Assembly (NCBI RefSeq): GCF_052115385.1
Contig: NZ_JBFRGP010000004.1
Coordinates: forward strand, 186,001 to 250,000
Source of the DNA: Dyella_D sp052115385
Lineage (GTDB): Bacteria > Pseudomonadota > Gammaproteobacteria > Xanthomonadales > Rhodanobacteraceae
Length of the DNA: 64,000 nucleotides
Direction: 5' to 3'
Shown here: one piece after another, positions 1 through 8,599 of the stretch
Numbering within the stretch: position 1 is the stretch's first letter
Layout: every line of letters starts with the position of its first letter
Notes under the pieces: model-generated
Databases searched by the model: none
What the model was told of the DNA's origin: nothing
The model's input: the letters and a program-made list of their open reading frames with translations, nothing else
Made by a program: the position numbers and the translations under genes

Positions 1-2044
1 GATTGGCCTGCCGGTAGCTGCCGTCGGTGGGCACGCTGGCGCAGGCTTGCGGATGGCCGCCGGTGTAGCCGTTGCAGGGGTCGTTCACCGTCGGCGCATC
101 GCCCGCGATGCCGCCATACAGCTCGCTGATATTCGGCGCGCGGAATACCTCGGACACGGTGCCGCGCAGCAGCAGGTTGTCGATCGGCCGCCATTCGACC
201 GCCAGCTTGCTGTTGGTGCTGCGGCCGGCGCTGCTGTAGTCGGACCAGCGCGTGCCCAGGGTCAGGTTCAGCACCTGCGCCCAGGGCTTGCCGGACAGCA
301 GCGGGATCAGCGTTTCGGCGTAGGCCTCCTTCACGTTGAAGCTGCCGGCGAGCACCGAGCTGCAGAACTCCACCACGCCGCACAAGCCGTTGAGGTCGGC
401 CACCGCCAGCGGATCGGTGCGCGTGGACGTGCTCTCCTTGCGGTAGGAAAAACCGGTGGCCAGGTTCACCGTGCCGGCGGGCAGGTCGAACAGGCCGCCG
501 TTGGCGTTCGCTTCGAATTGCTTGACCGTGTACGCGGTGGTGGTCACCGGGTTGCGCTGGATGTTCTTCAGCGCCGCGATGGTGCCGGGATCGTTGACGT
601 TGAAGATATTGATCGGCGTGCAGCCGGCGATCGGGCTGCCTGGCGCGCCGCACGTCACCTTGCCGGTGGACGTATCCAGATACGAGGGGCCCAGTCCCTG
701 CTGGAAGCCGGCGTAGTCGAGAAAGCCGTTGTTGACCGACTTCTGCCGCACCTTGCCGTAGTTGAACGCCGCATCCCATTGCCAGCTGCTGTCGCCGAAG
801 CTGCCGCGCAGGCCCGGCGTCACCTGCAGGTTGTAGGTCTGGTAGGCATAGCGGCGATAGCCCAGGGTGGTGAAGCGGGTATTGAAGTCGCCGTTGTTGG
901 CGCCGCTGATGCGGTCCGTGCCGAAGTCCACGCCGAACGGGTTGTAGTAGTTGTTCCTGGAGACGATGAAGTTGTCGCCGTTGGCGAACACCGGCACCGG
1001 CGCGATCTGCGATTCGGATTGCGTCTTGGTGTAGTAGAGGTTGGCGTAGGCCTCCAGCTTGTCGGTGAGCTTGTACTTGCCGAGCACGAAGAACTGGTCG
1101 CGCTTCTGCGGTGTCTGCAGGATGTTGTCGCCCTGGTAGTTGTAGCTGTCCGCCACGCCGTAGCAGTGATAGTCGCCCGGCGTGGTGACGCCGCTGACGC
1201 CGGGATTGAGCGCCACGCGCGAGGAGCAGCCCAGCGCCTTGGCCTGTGCGCCGGGCAGGGTGATCGCGCCGTATGGCGTGGCCGACGAGCCGCTGACGAT
1301 CACCTTGCCGCCGGTGAGATTGAGCGCATCGCGCGAGAACGAGCGGTCGCGTGCCGACACTGCGTCCAGGCTCTGGTGGCCGAGTCCCGCGATGATGCTG
1401 CCGCGCTCGTTGCCCTGGCCGGCGGTGAGCGTGAAGTTGCGGCGGCGGCCGTCGCTGTGGCCGCTTTCGGCGAAATCGCCGGACAACTGCACGCCATCGA
1501 AATGTTCGCGCAGGATGAAGTTCACCACGCCGCCGATCGCATCCGAACCGTAGATCGCCGAAGCGCCATCGCTCAGCACCTCCACGCGGTCGATCATATT
1601 GGCCGGGATGCTGTTGACGTCGTTGTAGGCCAGGCGCACGCCGTTGACCAGGATCAGCGTGCGCTTGTCGCCCATGCCGCGCAGCGAGATGGTCGCCGCG
1701 CCGGTGCCGCCGCCGTTGTTGGTATTGGCATTGGTCGCGTTGCCGGCGATCGACGGCAGCTCCTGCACCAGGTCGCCGAGGCTGGCCTTGCCGGTGGCGG
1801 CGATCTGCGCGCGGTCGAGCGTCACCACCGGGTTGGCGGTTTCCACGTCGACGCGGCGGATGCGCGAACCGGTGACGGTGACGGTTTCCAGGCTCTTGGC
1901 TTTTTGCGGATCGGCGGCATCGCCGGGCGGCGGCGAGTCCTGCGCCCAGCCATGCGCGGCAAGGCCGAAGGCAGTGCTGGCGATGGCGAACTTGACGGCG
2001 AGGCTCAGTGCGCGTGGACGGCGACAGGCGGAAGGTGGATGCAT
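1..2044 (-). CDS. TonB-dependent outer-membrane receptor (3' end cut by window)
   Basis: The reading frame stays open from an ATG at 2044 to the window edge, giving about 681 residues without the C-terminal part of the barrel. A signal peptide ends near 'AAHAWAQD'. It is followed by the 'ETVTVTGSRIRR' stretch and a plug domain with 'GDLVQELPSIAG', 'SLRGMGDKRTLILVNGVR' and 'AIYGSDAIGGVVNFI', all typical of energy-coupled receptors. Many aromatic beta-strand segments follow. A GAGG lies about 9 bases before the ATG. The next gene upstream on the same strand is a GH127-type enzyme, so the likely cargo is an arabinose-containing oligosaccharide; that substrate is an inference from context only. 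Confidence 0.93.
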   Translation of the reverse strand, partial: MHPPSACRRPRALSLAVKFAIASTAFGLAAHGWAQDSPPPGDAADPQKAKSLETVTVTGSRIRRVDVETANPVVTLDRAQIAATGKASLGDLVQELPSIAGNATNANTNNGGGTGAATISLRGMGDKRTLILVNGVRLAYNDVNSIPANMIDRVEVLSDGASAIYGSDAIGGVVNFILREHFDGVQLSGDFAESGHSDGRRRNFTLTAGQGNERGSIIAGLGHQSLDAVSARDRSFSRDALNLTGGKVIVSGSSATPYGAITLPGAQAKALGCSSRVALNPGVSGVTTPGDYHCYGVADSYNYQGDNILQTPQKRDQFFVLGKYKLTDKLEAYANLYYTKTQSESQIAPVPVFANGDNFIVSRNNYYNPFGVDFGTDRISGANNGDFNTRFTTLGYRRYAYQTYNLQVTPGLRGSFGDSSWQWDAAFNYGKVRQKSVNNGFLDYAGFQQGLGPSYLDTSTGKVTCGAPGSPIAGCTPINIFNVNDPGTIAALKNIQRNPVTTTAYTVKQFEANANGGLFDLPAGTVNLATGFSYRKESTSTRTDPLAVADLNGLCGVVEFCSSVLAGSFNVKEAYAETLIPLLSGKPWAQVLNLTLGTRWSDYSSAGRSTNSKLAVEWRPIDNLLLRGTVSEVFRAPNISELYGGIAGDAPTVNDPCNGYTGGHPQACASVPTDGSYRQAN

Positions 2045-2181
2045 GGGCGGATACCTCGCATGGCAGGTGGTGCCGGTGATGGGGCGTGCGCAACGGCCCC
2101 CCCTCAGGGCGGTTGCGTTTCGTCGGGCAACAGCGCGCCGTGCCGGGCCAGTGGCCCGGTTGCGTGCGTTGCATTGCTGCG

Positions 2182-2198
2182 GCCCGCCTCAGGCGGGC
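2182..2198. terminator. GC-rich hairpin between the receptor and GH127 genes
   Basis: GCCCGCC and GGCGGGC form a perfect 7-bp stem with a 3-base loop just after the GH127 stop codon. There is no T-run on either side, so a terminator role is weak. It could be an mRNA-processing or attenuation hairpin within the locus. Confidence 0.35.
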
Positions 2199-2207
2199 AT
2201 GACGCGC

Positions 2208-4160
2208 TCAGCCCTGGCCGGGCGCGTCGGGTTGAAGCTGCCAGTACACGGCATAGCGCTCGCCGTGGATTTCATTCAACGGCGCCACCGCAATGCTGCC
2301 GTCGCGCGTGTCGGCCTCGAAGCGCAGTTCGCGCGCCGAAAGCGTGCGCAGCCAGGCGGCCGCTCCGGGCCGCCCGGCTGCCACGCCCGGCGCCGGCCGG
2401 GGTTTGGGCTCGGGTTTCGGTGCGGCCTCGTAGCCGCAGTACTGCATGTCGTGGGTGAGGCCGTCGGCGCCCAGGCGCGCGGCCAGGACCAGCGGCCCGT
2501 ACAGCGCGGCGTGCAGGCCGTCGTCGCCAGCCAGCGCTTCGCTGTGCAACTGCATCGGCAGGTCCAGCTCCACGCGATCGCCGTCGCGCCAGGCGCGCTG
2601 CAAGGTGAGATAGCTGCCGGGCGACGCGAACACGTCCAGGGCCTCGCCGTTCACGCGCACGCCCGCGCCGGGAGCGATCCACGACGGCACGCGCAGATTG
2701 AGCGCGAATGTCGCCGGCCCGGCGAGCGAGAGCTGCAGGCGCGTAAGCGGTTCGCGCGGGAACGCGGTGTCCTGGCGCAGGCGCAGGCCGTGCTGCGGCC
2801 AATCCAGTTCCGATGGGATAAACAGGTTGACGTAGAGAGCGTCGTCGTCATGGAAGTAGATGCTGTCATTGAAGCGCGCGAATTCCTCGGCGCCCGAGCC
2901 GGTACAGCACCAGAACGAATCAACCGGCGAGTTGTAGAACTTCGCCGCACCCGCCTGCAGCGGGTAGTAGTACAGCTTCATCCCCGCCGGATCCTGCGTG
3001 CCCAGCCGTGCGTTGTAGAGCGTGCGCTCGTAGTAGTCGAACGCGCGCGGGTCGCCGCTCCAGGCGTAGACGTAGCGGGTGAGCTTGAGCAGGTTGTAGG
3101 CCACGCAGCATTCGGCGCTGTACAGGCCGAGCTGGCCTTTCAGGTCGCCGGGGCCGGTCTTCCAGAATTCGTCATTGCTGGAACCGCCGGTAGCGTACGT
3201 GCGGTTCTGCGTCACCGTCTCCCAGAAGAATTCGGCGATACGGCGGTAGCGCGGCTCGCCGGTGAGCTCGTAGCGGCGCGCCGCGCCCAGGATCTTCGGG
3301 ATCTGCGTATTGCTGTGCAGCCCTTGCAGTTCGTCGCGATGCGCGGCCAGCGGATCGAACAGCGTGGCCTGGTCGAAGCGATGCGCCGCATCGCGGTAAC
3401 GCTCGTTGCCGGTGAGTGCGTAAAGCTGGTACAGCGCCTCGTTCATGCCGCCGTATTCGGTCTTGAGCATGTGCGCCAGCTCGGCGTCGGAGAATCCGTT
3501 GAGCCAGCGCACCGTCCAGTTGCCGATGCCGGTGGCCACCTCCAGCGCCTGGCGGTTGCCGGCCAGCGTGTACATGTCGAGCATGCCGGCCAGGATCTTG
3601 TGGATGGTGTAGAACGGCGCCCACACCTTCTGGCCGCTGCTGAGGCGGTCAAAAAAACTGGCCGGAAACGCGCTGAGATAACCATTGGCCTGCTGGCACG
3701 CGGCCAGCGCAGCAACCAGTTCGTCGCCGCGTTGCTTCAGCAGCGCGTCGCCGAGGCTGGCGTGGGCCAGCGCGGCGGCGGAAAGATAATGGCCGCCGGC
3801 GAAGTGCCCGCGCAGTTCGCAATCGGGCTTCTCCCAGCCGCCGAATGGCTTGGCGGAAGAGGGAAGGCTGGCCTGGAGGCGAAAGCTGTGCGCCAGGCGA
3901 TCGACCGGAAGGCTGTGCAGATAGCGCAGGTTGATCGCCGCGGCACGCGCAAAGTCGCCGTCCAGCAGACGCACCTGGCCCAGATCGAAGGCCTGCATCC
4001 GCCGTACGGGCTGTTCGCGGATCTTCAGTGAGGCAGTGGCGTTACCGGGATCGGCAACGTCAGGGGCGGCGAGGATGCGCGGCGTCACCGCGAGCGTGGC
4101 GGCCGCGACGGCCGCGTTCTTCAGGAATCGCCTGCGGTGATCGCTACAGCCAGACGGCAT
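2208..4160 (-). CDS. GH127 (DUF1680) beta-L-arabinofuranosidase, Tat-exported
   Basis: A 650-residue protein with a twin-arginine signal (RRRFLK at residues 9-14, then a hydrophobic stretch ending 'RILAA'). The body matches the GH127 family, which releases beta-L-arabinofuranose using a zinc-bound cysteine nucleophile. E350 and C352 in 'YSAECC', and C418/C419 in 'FWCCTGSG', match the known E-x-C and CC zinc and catalytic pattern. The start at 4160 has a GGGGAGAGGG ribosome site; a longer frame to 4229 lacks one. The enzyme probably acts in the periplasm next to the receptor encoded downstream. Substrate assignment within GH127 and related DUF1680 enzymes is not certain. Confidence 0.9.
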   Translation of the reverse strand: MPSGCSDHRRRFLKNAAVAAATLAVTPRILAAPDVADPGNATASLKIREQPVRRMQAFDLGQVRLLDGDFARAAAINLRYLHSLPVDRLAHSFRLQASLPSSAKPFGGWEKPDCELRGHFAGGHYLSAAALAHASLGDALLKQRGDELVAALAACQQANGYLSAFPASFFDRLSSGQKVWAPFYTIHKILAGMLDMYTLAGNRQALEVATGIGNWTVRWLNGFSDAELAHMLKTEYGGMNEALYQLYALTGNERYRDAAHRFDQATLFDPLAAHRDELQGLHSNTQIPKILGAARRYELTGEPRYRRIAEFFWETVTQNRTYATGGSSNDEFWKTGPGDLKGQLGLYSAECCVAYNLLKLTRYVYAWSGDPRAFDYYERTLYNARLGTQDPAGMKLYYYPLQAGAAKFYNSPVDSFWCCTGSGAEEFARFNDSIYFHDDDALYVNLFIPSELDWPQHGLRLRQDTAFPREPLTRLQLSLAGPATFALNLRVPSWIAPGAGVRVNGEALDVFASPGSYLTLQRAWRDGDRVELDLPMQLHSEALAGDDGLHAALYGPLVLAARLGADGLTHDMQYCGYEAAPKPEPKPRPAPGVAAGRPGAAAWLRTLSARELRFEADTRDGSIAVAPLNEIHGERYAVYWQLQPDAPGQG

Positions 4161-4354
4161 ACCCTCTCCCCGGATGTGCTGGCCACGCCGGCGCGGCGTG
4201 GCAGTTAGTGGCGCATCCCCCATGCGCACGGTTTCATCGTGCCGTCACATGCGCGGGGCGTCTTGTCGTATTTGGGAAAGGGGGGTGCGGAATTGCGCAT
4301 AGTGGTTTGAATGTGAATGCGACAACGCCACGACGACCGTAAAGCCCCTGTCCC

Positions 4355-4494
4355 GACGGCGACCCGAAGGTAGTCCCGTGGGAGAGAGGGGTTGGGGTGA
4401 GGGTACGGGCGGAGTGGGACGCTTCACTCCGCCCGTACCCTCATCCGGCTGCCGCCACCTTCTCTCCCACGGGGACTACCTTCGGGTCGCCGGC
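4355..4494. repeat. Large bipartite palindromic repeat, and the gap 4161-4508
   Basis: The 348-base gap between two minus-strand glycosidase genes holds no gene. About 140 bases of it form a nested palindrome. The inner perfect 18-bp stem is 4399-4416 with 4425-4442, with an 8-base loop. The outer stem of about 31 bp joins 4357-4387 with 4461-4492 and has one base of slack. Inner segments such as GGTGGCGGCAGCCGG and GGGCGGAGTG recur at 39855-40014, so this is one copy of a dispersed family. The part at 4161-4350 is presumably the promoter region of the GH127 gene; I see no clear operator there. Confidence 0.8.
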
Positions 4495-4508
4495 GGGAGA
4501 AGGGTTTC

Positions 4509-6863
4509 TCAAATGAAGGTCGCGGAAATCCGCACGACTCGCTCGGGGTGGCCGTCGATGCGCACCATCTCGCCGCGCCGCTTCTTCAGCGCGACTCCAT
4601 CGGCGCGCACGTCGCCCAGTCGCTTCCCCTCAGGCGCCCGCAAACTCAGCCACACCGCCCCGGCCATCCGCTCCGGCAGCGTGATTTCACCCGTAACACC
4701 ATGCCCACCATCCGGCTGCAAGCGCACATCGACCCGACCCCACCGCGTCGGCGCACCAAGTATCTCGATCGCCTCGTCACCGCCCATCCACCGCCGAGGC
4801 ACCGCACGCGCCAGATGCAGGACCTCGCCCGCGCTGTCCTCGAACACCATCATCCAGCGCAACAGCAAGGGCATCGTCAACTGCGCGGGCATGCAGAACA
4901 GCGGCATGCCACCGCTCAGATCGCTCACTTCGCCGGCCGTCCAGCTGCCCGGCGTATGCGCGTGGTAGCGGTGCGCGTAGAGAAACAGCAGGTACTCGTC
5001 GATCCGGTCCAACCGCAGTAATTGCTGCGCGTAGCCGTAGGAAATGAAACCGAGGATGTCGCGCCCTTCCGGTGAAGGCGGCGCGACGTTCGCCACCACG
5101 CCGAGCGAGGTAGCGCCATGGCCACGCATGCAATCGATCACCAGGTGCGCGAGATCCTCCGGCAACACATCGGCCTGCAGCAGTTCGGCATAGGCGCGAT
5201 GCGGCCACTGCTGCTCGCTGGGATGTTCCTGCAGCAAGGATTGGCGGAAAGTGAGCTTCACGCCGGGAAGCGGGCCGATATACGGCGGATGCAGGTCGTA
5301 GCGGATATTGGCGCGCAAGCTGCGCACGAACTGCTCGGTAAGCACGCGCGCGCGTTCGCGCCAACGCTCCGCCGAAGCCTTGCCATTGGCATCGATCTGC
5401 ACCCACACCGCCGCAAGGTCTTGCAAGCCCCGTACCGCCAACGCGCTGTTGGCGTAGTAAGGCTTCCACCACAGCTGCGGCTCGGGAAACAGGCAGGCGT
5501 CGGATTCGTTCCAGCCGTGGATCAGGCCATGGCCGGGATCTTTCTTCGGCAGGCGCAGGCTGGCGTCGTGCAGTTCCAGCAGGATGCGCGCGGTGGCTTC
5601 GATCTTGCCCCGGTGCTTGCGCAGCAGCGCCACGTCGCCGGTGTAGTGCAGATAACGCGCGAGCAGCGACAGCGTAAGGCCGAACTGGCCGGTCTCCGCG
5701 CCACGCATATTGACCATGCCGTCGGCCTGCACGAAGTCGGTGAAGTAGCCATCCAGCACGATCGCCGCCTGCGTGTAGCGGCCCCATTCGAGATTGGCAT
5801 ACAGCGAGCTGGTGAAGGTGTCCTGGAAGCCGTCGTACTCGTTGCCGTAGTAGTCGCGATCCACCGCGCCATACTTCGGATAGCTGCCGCCCGGCCGCAC
5901 CACCAGCTCGCGCGCGAACGCATGGCGCGCCATGTCCGCCCAGCTTGGATCCGGCGTGCGCATGGCGCAGGCATCGGCCAGCTGTTGCTGCCAGGCATCG
6001 TGGAAGCGCAGCAGGGCGCGATAGAAAGCTTCGGCCGATGGTGGCTGCCGCGCGGGCGGATAGGCCGGATAGCTGTAGCCGTAGTGCAGCTCGCTGATGC
6101 GCCCATGCTCGACCAGCGCGGTGCGGTGCCAGGTCTGCACCACGAAGCGGTCGGTGGCATCGACATCGGCGAATACCAGCACGTCGTACCAGCGCCCTTC
6201 GCCCAGCGGAAACACTTTATGCACCGCCGGCAACCAGCCGCCGAGCAAGCCTTCGCGCCGCCGTGGCGCAAGTTTTTCGTCACGCAGCGCTGCCGTCTCC
6301 TGCGAGGGCTTGAAGGTGCGCGTGCTGCCGCCGGGAAACACCGGCATGGTGTCGGCGCAGGCCACGTTGCCGACGAAGCTGGTCCAGGGCAGGCGGCCGT
6401 TGTAATCCTTGGGGTCGAGCACCGAGGCGAGCGGCGGTGCGGCGATGCGCACCTGCTCGGGATCGGGCTCGCCGCGCTGGAGCAGGCGCTCGGCCAGCAG
6501 GTCCGCATCGGCGAGGGCGAGTTCCTTCAGCGCGATGCCGAGGTAGGGCGTTCCCGCGTCGGCCGCGCACGATTCGGTGCGCTTGCCCAGCACACAGCCG
6601 CCATCGGGACCGAGCAAGGTGATCGCGCCATCCGGCGTGCTCAGATCCTCGAACACCGACCAGGCGGCGCCTTGCAGATCGAAACCCACCAGGCGCAGAT
6701 GGCCTTCGGTGGAAAGCGCCGCGAGCGGTACGCGCGGCGGTGGCGCCAACGCACCGGACACTGGCGGCCGTGCCGCCGCCTGCGCGGACGTCACATCCCA
6801 ACCCACCACTCCGGCGGCCGCACCCGTTGCGGCCAGGCCCTGCAGAAAACGACGCCGATCCAT
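4509..6863 (-). CDS. Tat-exported putative glycosidase, (alpha/alpha) toroid type, unassigned
   Basis: A 784-residue protein starting 'MDRRRFLQGLAATG', a clear twin-arginine signal. GGGGACGGA lies just before this ATG, so I prefer it to an upstream in-frame ATG at 6896. The central and C-terminal parts are rich in W, Y and H with segments such as 'WNESDACLFPEPQLWWKPYYANSA' split across helices, resembling six-hairpin (alpha/alpha)-barrel glycoside hydrolases that act on plant or microbial glycans. I cannot place it in a numbered family. It is in line with the GH127 gene and receptor, so it probably helps degrade the same polymer. The 'SAELHYGYSYPAYPP'-like middle region was not matched to any known domain. 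Confidence 0.7.
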   Translation of the reverse strand: MDRRRFLQGLAATGAAAGVVGWDVTSAQAAARPPVSGALAPPPRVPLAALSTEGHLRLVGFDLQGAAWSVFEDLSTPDGAITLLGPDGGCVLGKRTESCAADAGTPYLGIALKELALADADLLAERLLQRGEPDPEQVRIAAPPLASVLDPKDYNGRLPWTSFVGNVACADTMPVFPGGSTRTFKPSQETAALRDEKLAPRRREGLLGGWLPAVHKVFPLGEGRWYDVLVFADVDATDRFVVQTWHRTALVEHGRISELHYGYSYPAYPPARQPPSAEAFYRALLRFHDAWQQQLADACAMRTPDPSWADMARHAFARELVVRPGGSYPKYGAVDRDYYGNEYDGFQDTFTSSLYANLEWGRYTQAAIVLDGYFTDFVQADGMVNMRGAETGQFGLTLSLLARYLHYTGDVALLRKHRGKIEATARILLELHDASLRLPKKDPGHGLIHGWNESDACLFPEPQLWWKPYYANSALAVRGLQDLAAVWVQIDANGKASAERWRERARVLTEQFVRSLRANIRYDLHPPYIGPLPGVKLTFRQSLLQEHPSEQQWPHRAYAELLQADVLPEDLAHLVIDCMRGHGATSLGVVANVAPPSPEGRDILGFISYGYAQQLLRLDRIDEYLLFLYAHRYHAHTPGSWTAGEVSDLSGGMPLFCMPAQLTMPLLLRWMMVFEDSAGEVLHLARAVPRRWMGGDEAIEILGAPTRWGRVDVRLQPDGGHGVTGEITLPERMAGAVWLSLRAPEGKRLGDVRADGVALKKRRGEMVRIDGHPERVVRISATFI

Positions 6864-7056
6864 TCCGTCCCCAGGCCGACGCTCCCCGCGCGGCAATCAG
6901 AAAGAGAGGGCCCGCGTACGCGCCGGGTTGCAGCGGAAGGGAGGGAGCAGACTTCCGTACGCGGACCGAAGCACGAGGCTCCCATGCACCCGCTCATGGG
7001 TCTTGTATCGATGCGGCAGAGGTAGTGCGGAATGCCGCACAGTGCCGTCGACCGGC

Positions 7057-7148
7057 GCAGGTTGGGGTGAGCTACGGGCGGACCCCAGCATGAACACTTT
7101 CACGCGCACCGCATTGTTGGGGTTCGCTTGCGGCTCACCCCAACCTAC
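7057..7148. repeat. GTAGGTTGGGG palindromic repeat, copy 1
   Basis: The outer ends GGTTGGGGTGAGC and GCTCACCCCAACC are inverted, and a second inner pair (GGACCCCA with TTGGGGTTC) gives a nested palindrome of about 90 bp. The right end supplies the TAG stop of the amino-acid permease gene. The same element recurs at 22002, 28724 and 35080. It could fold as a terminator. Confidence 0.8.
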
Positions 7149-8569
7149 GCCGTTTCAGACGTCGGCGCGGTTCGGCTCGCGAGACGGCTATGCTTCCTGC
7201 CATACCCCAGATACACCACGCAGCCCACCAGCAACCACAGCGCAAACCGCAGGTAGGTCACCATCGGCAAGCCCCAGATCAGCCAGCAGGAAAACCCCAC
7301 GCCGATCAACGGCACCAGCGGCACCCAAGGGGTGCGGAACGGCCGATGCAGATCCGGCTGGCGCCAGCGCAACACCGCCACCGCGGTGCAGATCACGATA
7401 AACGCGCCGAGCACGCCGATATTCACCAGCTTCGCCAACTCATCCAGTGGAAACAGGCCTGACGCCACCGCCGTGACCGTCCCCAGCAGGAAGGTCGCGC
7501 GGTGCGGCGTGCGCCAGCGCGGATGGATTCCGGCAAACCACGCCGGCAGCAAGCCATCGCGGCCCAGGCTGAAACCGATGCGCGCGCCGGCCAGCAGGTT
7601 GGCGAAGATCACGCTGGTGATGCCGCATACCGACGCCATCGAGATCACCGCCATCGTCCACGGCATGCCGATGCGCAGAAACGCATGCGCCACCGGCGCA
7701 TCGTTGTCCAGCGTGGTGTAGGGCACGATGCCGGTCAGCACCAGGCAGATGGCGAAATACAGCAGCATCGCAATGCCCAGCGACAACAATACCGCACGCG
7801 GCAGGTCGCGCTGCGGATTGCGCGACTCCTCCGCGGCAGTGGTCAGCATGTCGTAGCCGAACACCGCGAAGAACACCACCGCCGCGCCGGTCACCACGCC
7901 GTGCATGCCGAACGGCATGAACGGATGCCAGCGCTCCGGCTTCACGTAGGCGGCGCCCGCTATCACGATCAAGGCGGCGCCGGCGATCTTGATGCCGACG
8001 ATCAGCGTGTTGAAGCGCGCACCCCATTCCATGCGCACGGCGAGCAGGGCGGTGATGGTCACCGAGATCACGATCGCCGGCAGGTTCACCACGCGCCCTG
8101 GCGCCGTGCCCCACGCCCCCTGCGCCCAGGTCGGCAATGGCAAGCCGAAGTTGTCGAGCAGTACCTGTGCGTAACCGGACCATCCCACCGCCACCACCGC
8201 CGCGATCAGCGCGTACTCCAGCAGCAGGTCCCAGCCGATGATCCACCCGGCGAATTCGCCCAGCACCGCATAGCCGTAGGTATAGGCGCTGCCGGAGACG
8301 GGAATCAGCCCGGCGAACTCGGCATAGCACAGCGCTGCCGCCGCGCTGGCGATGCCGGCAAGCAGGAACGACAACAGCACCGCCGGCCCCGCCTGCGTCG
8401 CCGCCACCGTGCCGGTGAGCACGAAGATGCCCACGCCGATAATGCCGCCCAGGCCGATGGCGGTGAGTTGCCACAGGCCGAGCACGCGGCGCAGGCCGGT
8501 GCCCTTGTCGGCCTCGCGCTGGAGGCTCGCCACCGACTTGCGCCGGGTGATGTCGTCGATCAGGCCCAT
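7145..8569 (-). CDS. APC-family amino-acid permease
   Basis: A 474-residue inner-membrane protein with about 12 hydrophobic segments. It carries the APC-family signature 'AIGLGGIIGVGIFVLTG' in helix 1 and 'FFAVFGYDMLTTAAEESRNPQRDLP' in the middle, close to the cationic amino-acid transporter (YfnA-like) branch. A GGGAGGAA site precedes the ATG. It is the last gene of the run that starts with the hydroxyproline epimerase, 30 bases after the DUF885 peptidase gene. Uptake of proline or hydroxyproline is therefore plausible but not shown. Its TAG stop lies inside an intergenic repeat. Confidence 0.92.
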   Translation of the reverse strand: MGLIDDITRRKSVASLQREADKGTGLRRVLGLWQLTAIGLGGIIGVGIFVLTGTVAATQAGPAVLLSFLLAGIASAAAALCYAEFAGLIPVSGSAYTYGYAVLGEFAGWIIGWDLLLEYALIAAVVAVGWSGYAQVLLDNFGLPLPTWAQGAWGTAPGRVVNLPAIVISVTITALLAVRMEWGARFNTLIVGIKIAGAALIVIAGAAYVKPERWHPFMPFGMHGVVTGAAVVFFAVFGYDMLTTAAEESRNPQRDLPRAVLLSLGIAMLLYFAICLVLTGIVPYTTLDNDAPVAHAFLRIGMPWTMAVISMASVCGITSVIFANLLAGARIGFSLGRDGLLPAWFAGIHPRWRTPHRATFLLGTVTAVASGLFPLDELAKLVNIGVLGAFIVICTAVAVLRWRQPDLHRPFRTPWVPLVPLIGVGFSCWLIWGLPMVTYLRFALWLLVGCVVYLGYGRKHSRLASRTAPTSETA

Positions 8570-8599
8570 CGGTTCCTCCCCGAAACCTCGTGGTAGTCG

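Noticed and set aside
47..4031. Long plus-strand frames (47-2458 and 1644-4031) over the receptor and GH127 genes
   Set aside because: They run antisense to two well-supported proteins, have no recognisable domain and show Arg/Ala/Gly-rich composition.
5118..7025. A 635-codon plus-strand frame over the unassigned glycosidase
   Set aside because: Antisense shadow of a protein with a clear Tat signal and good ribosome site.
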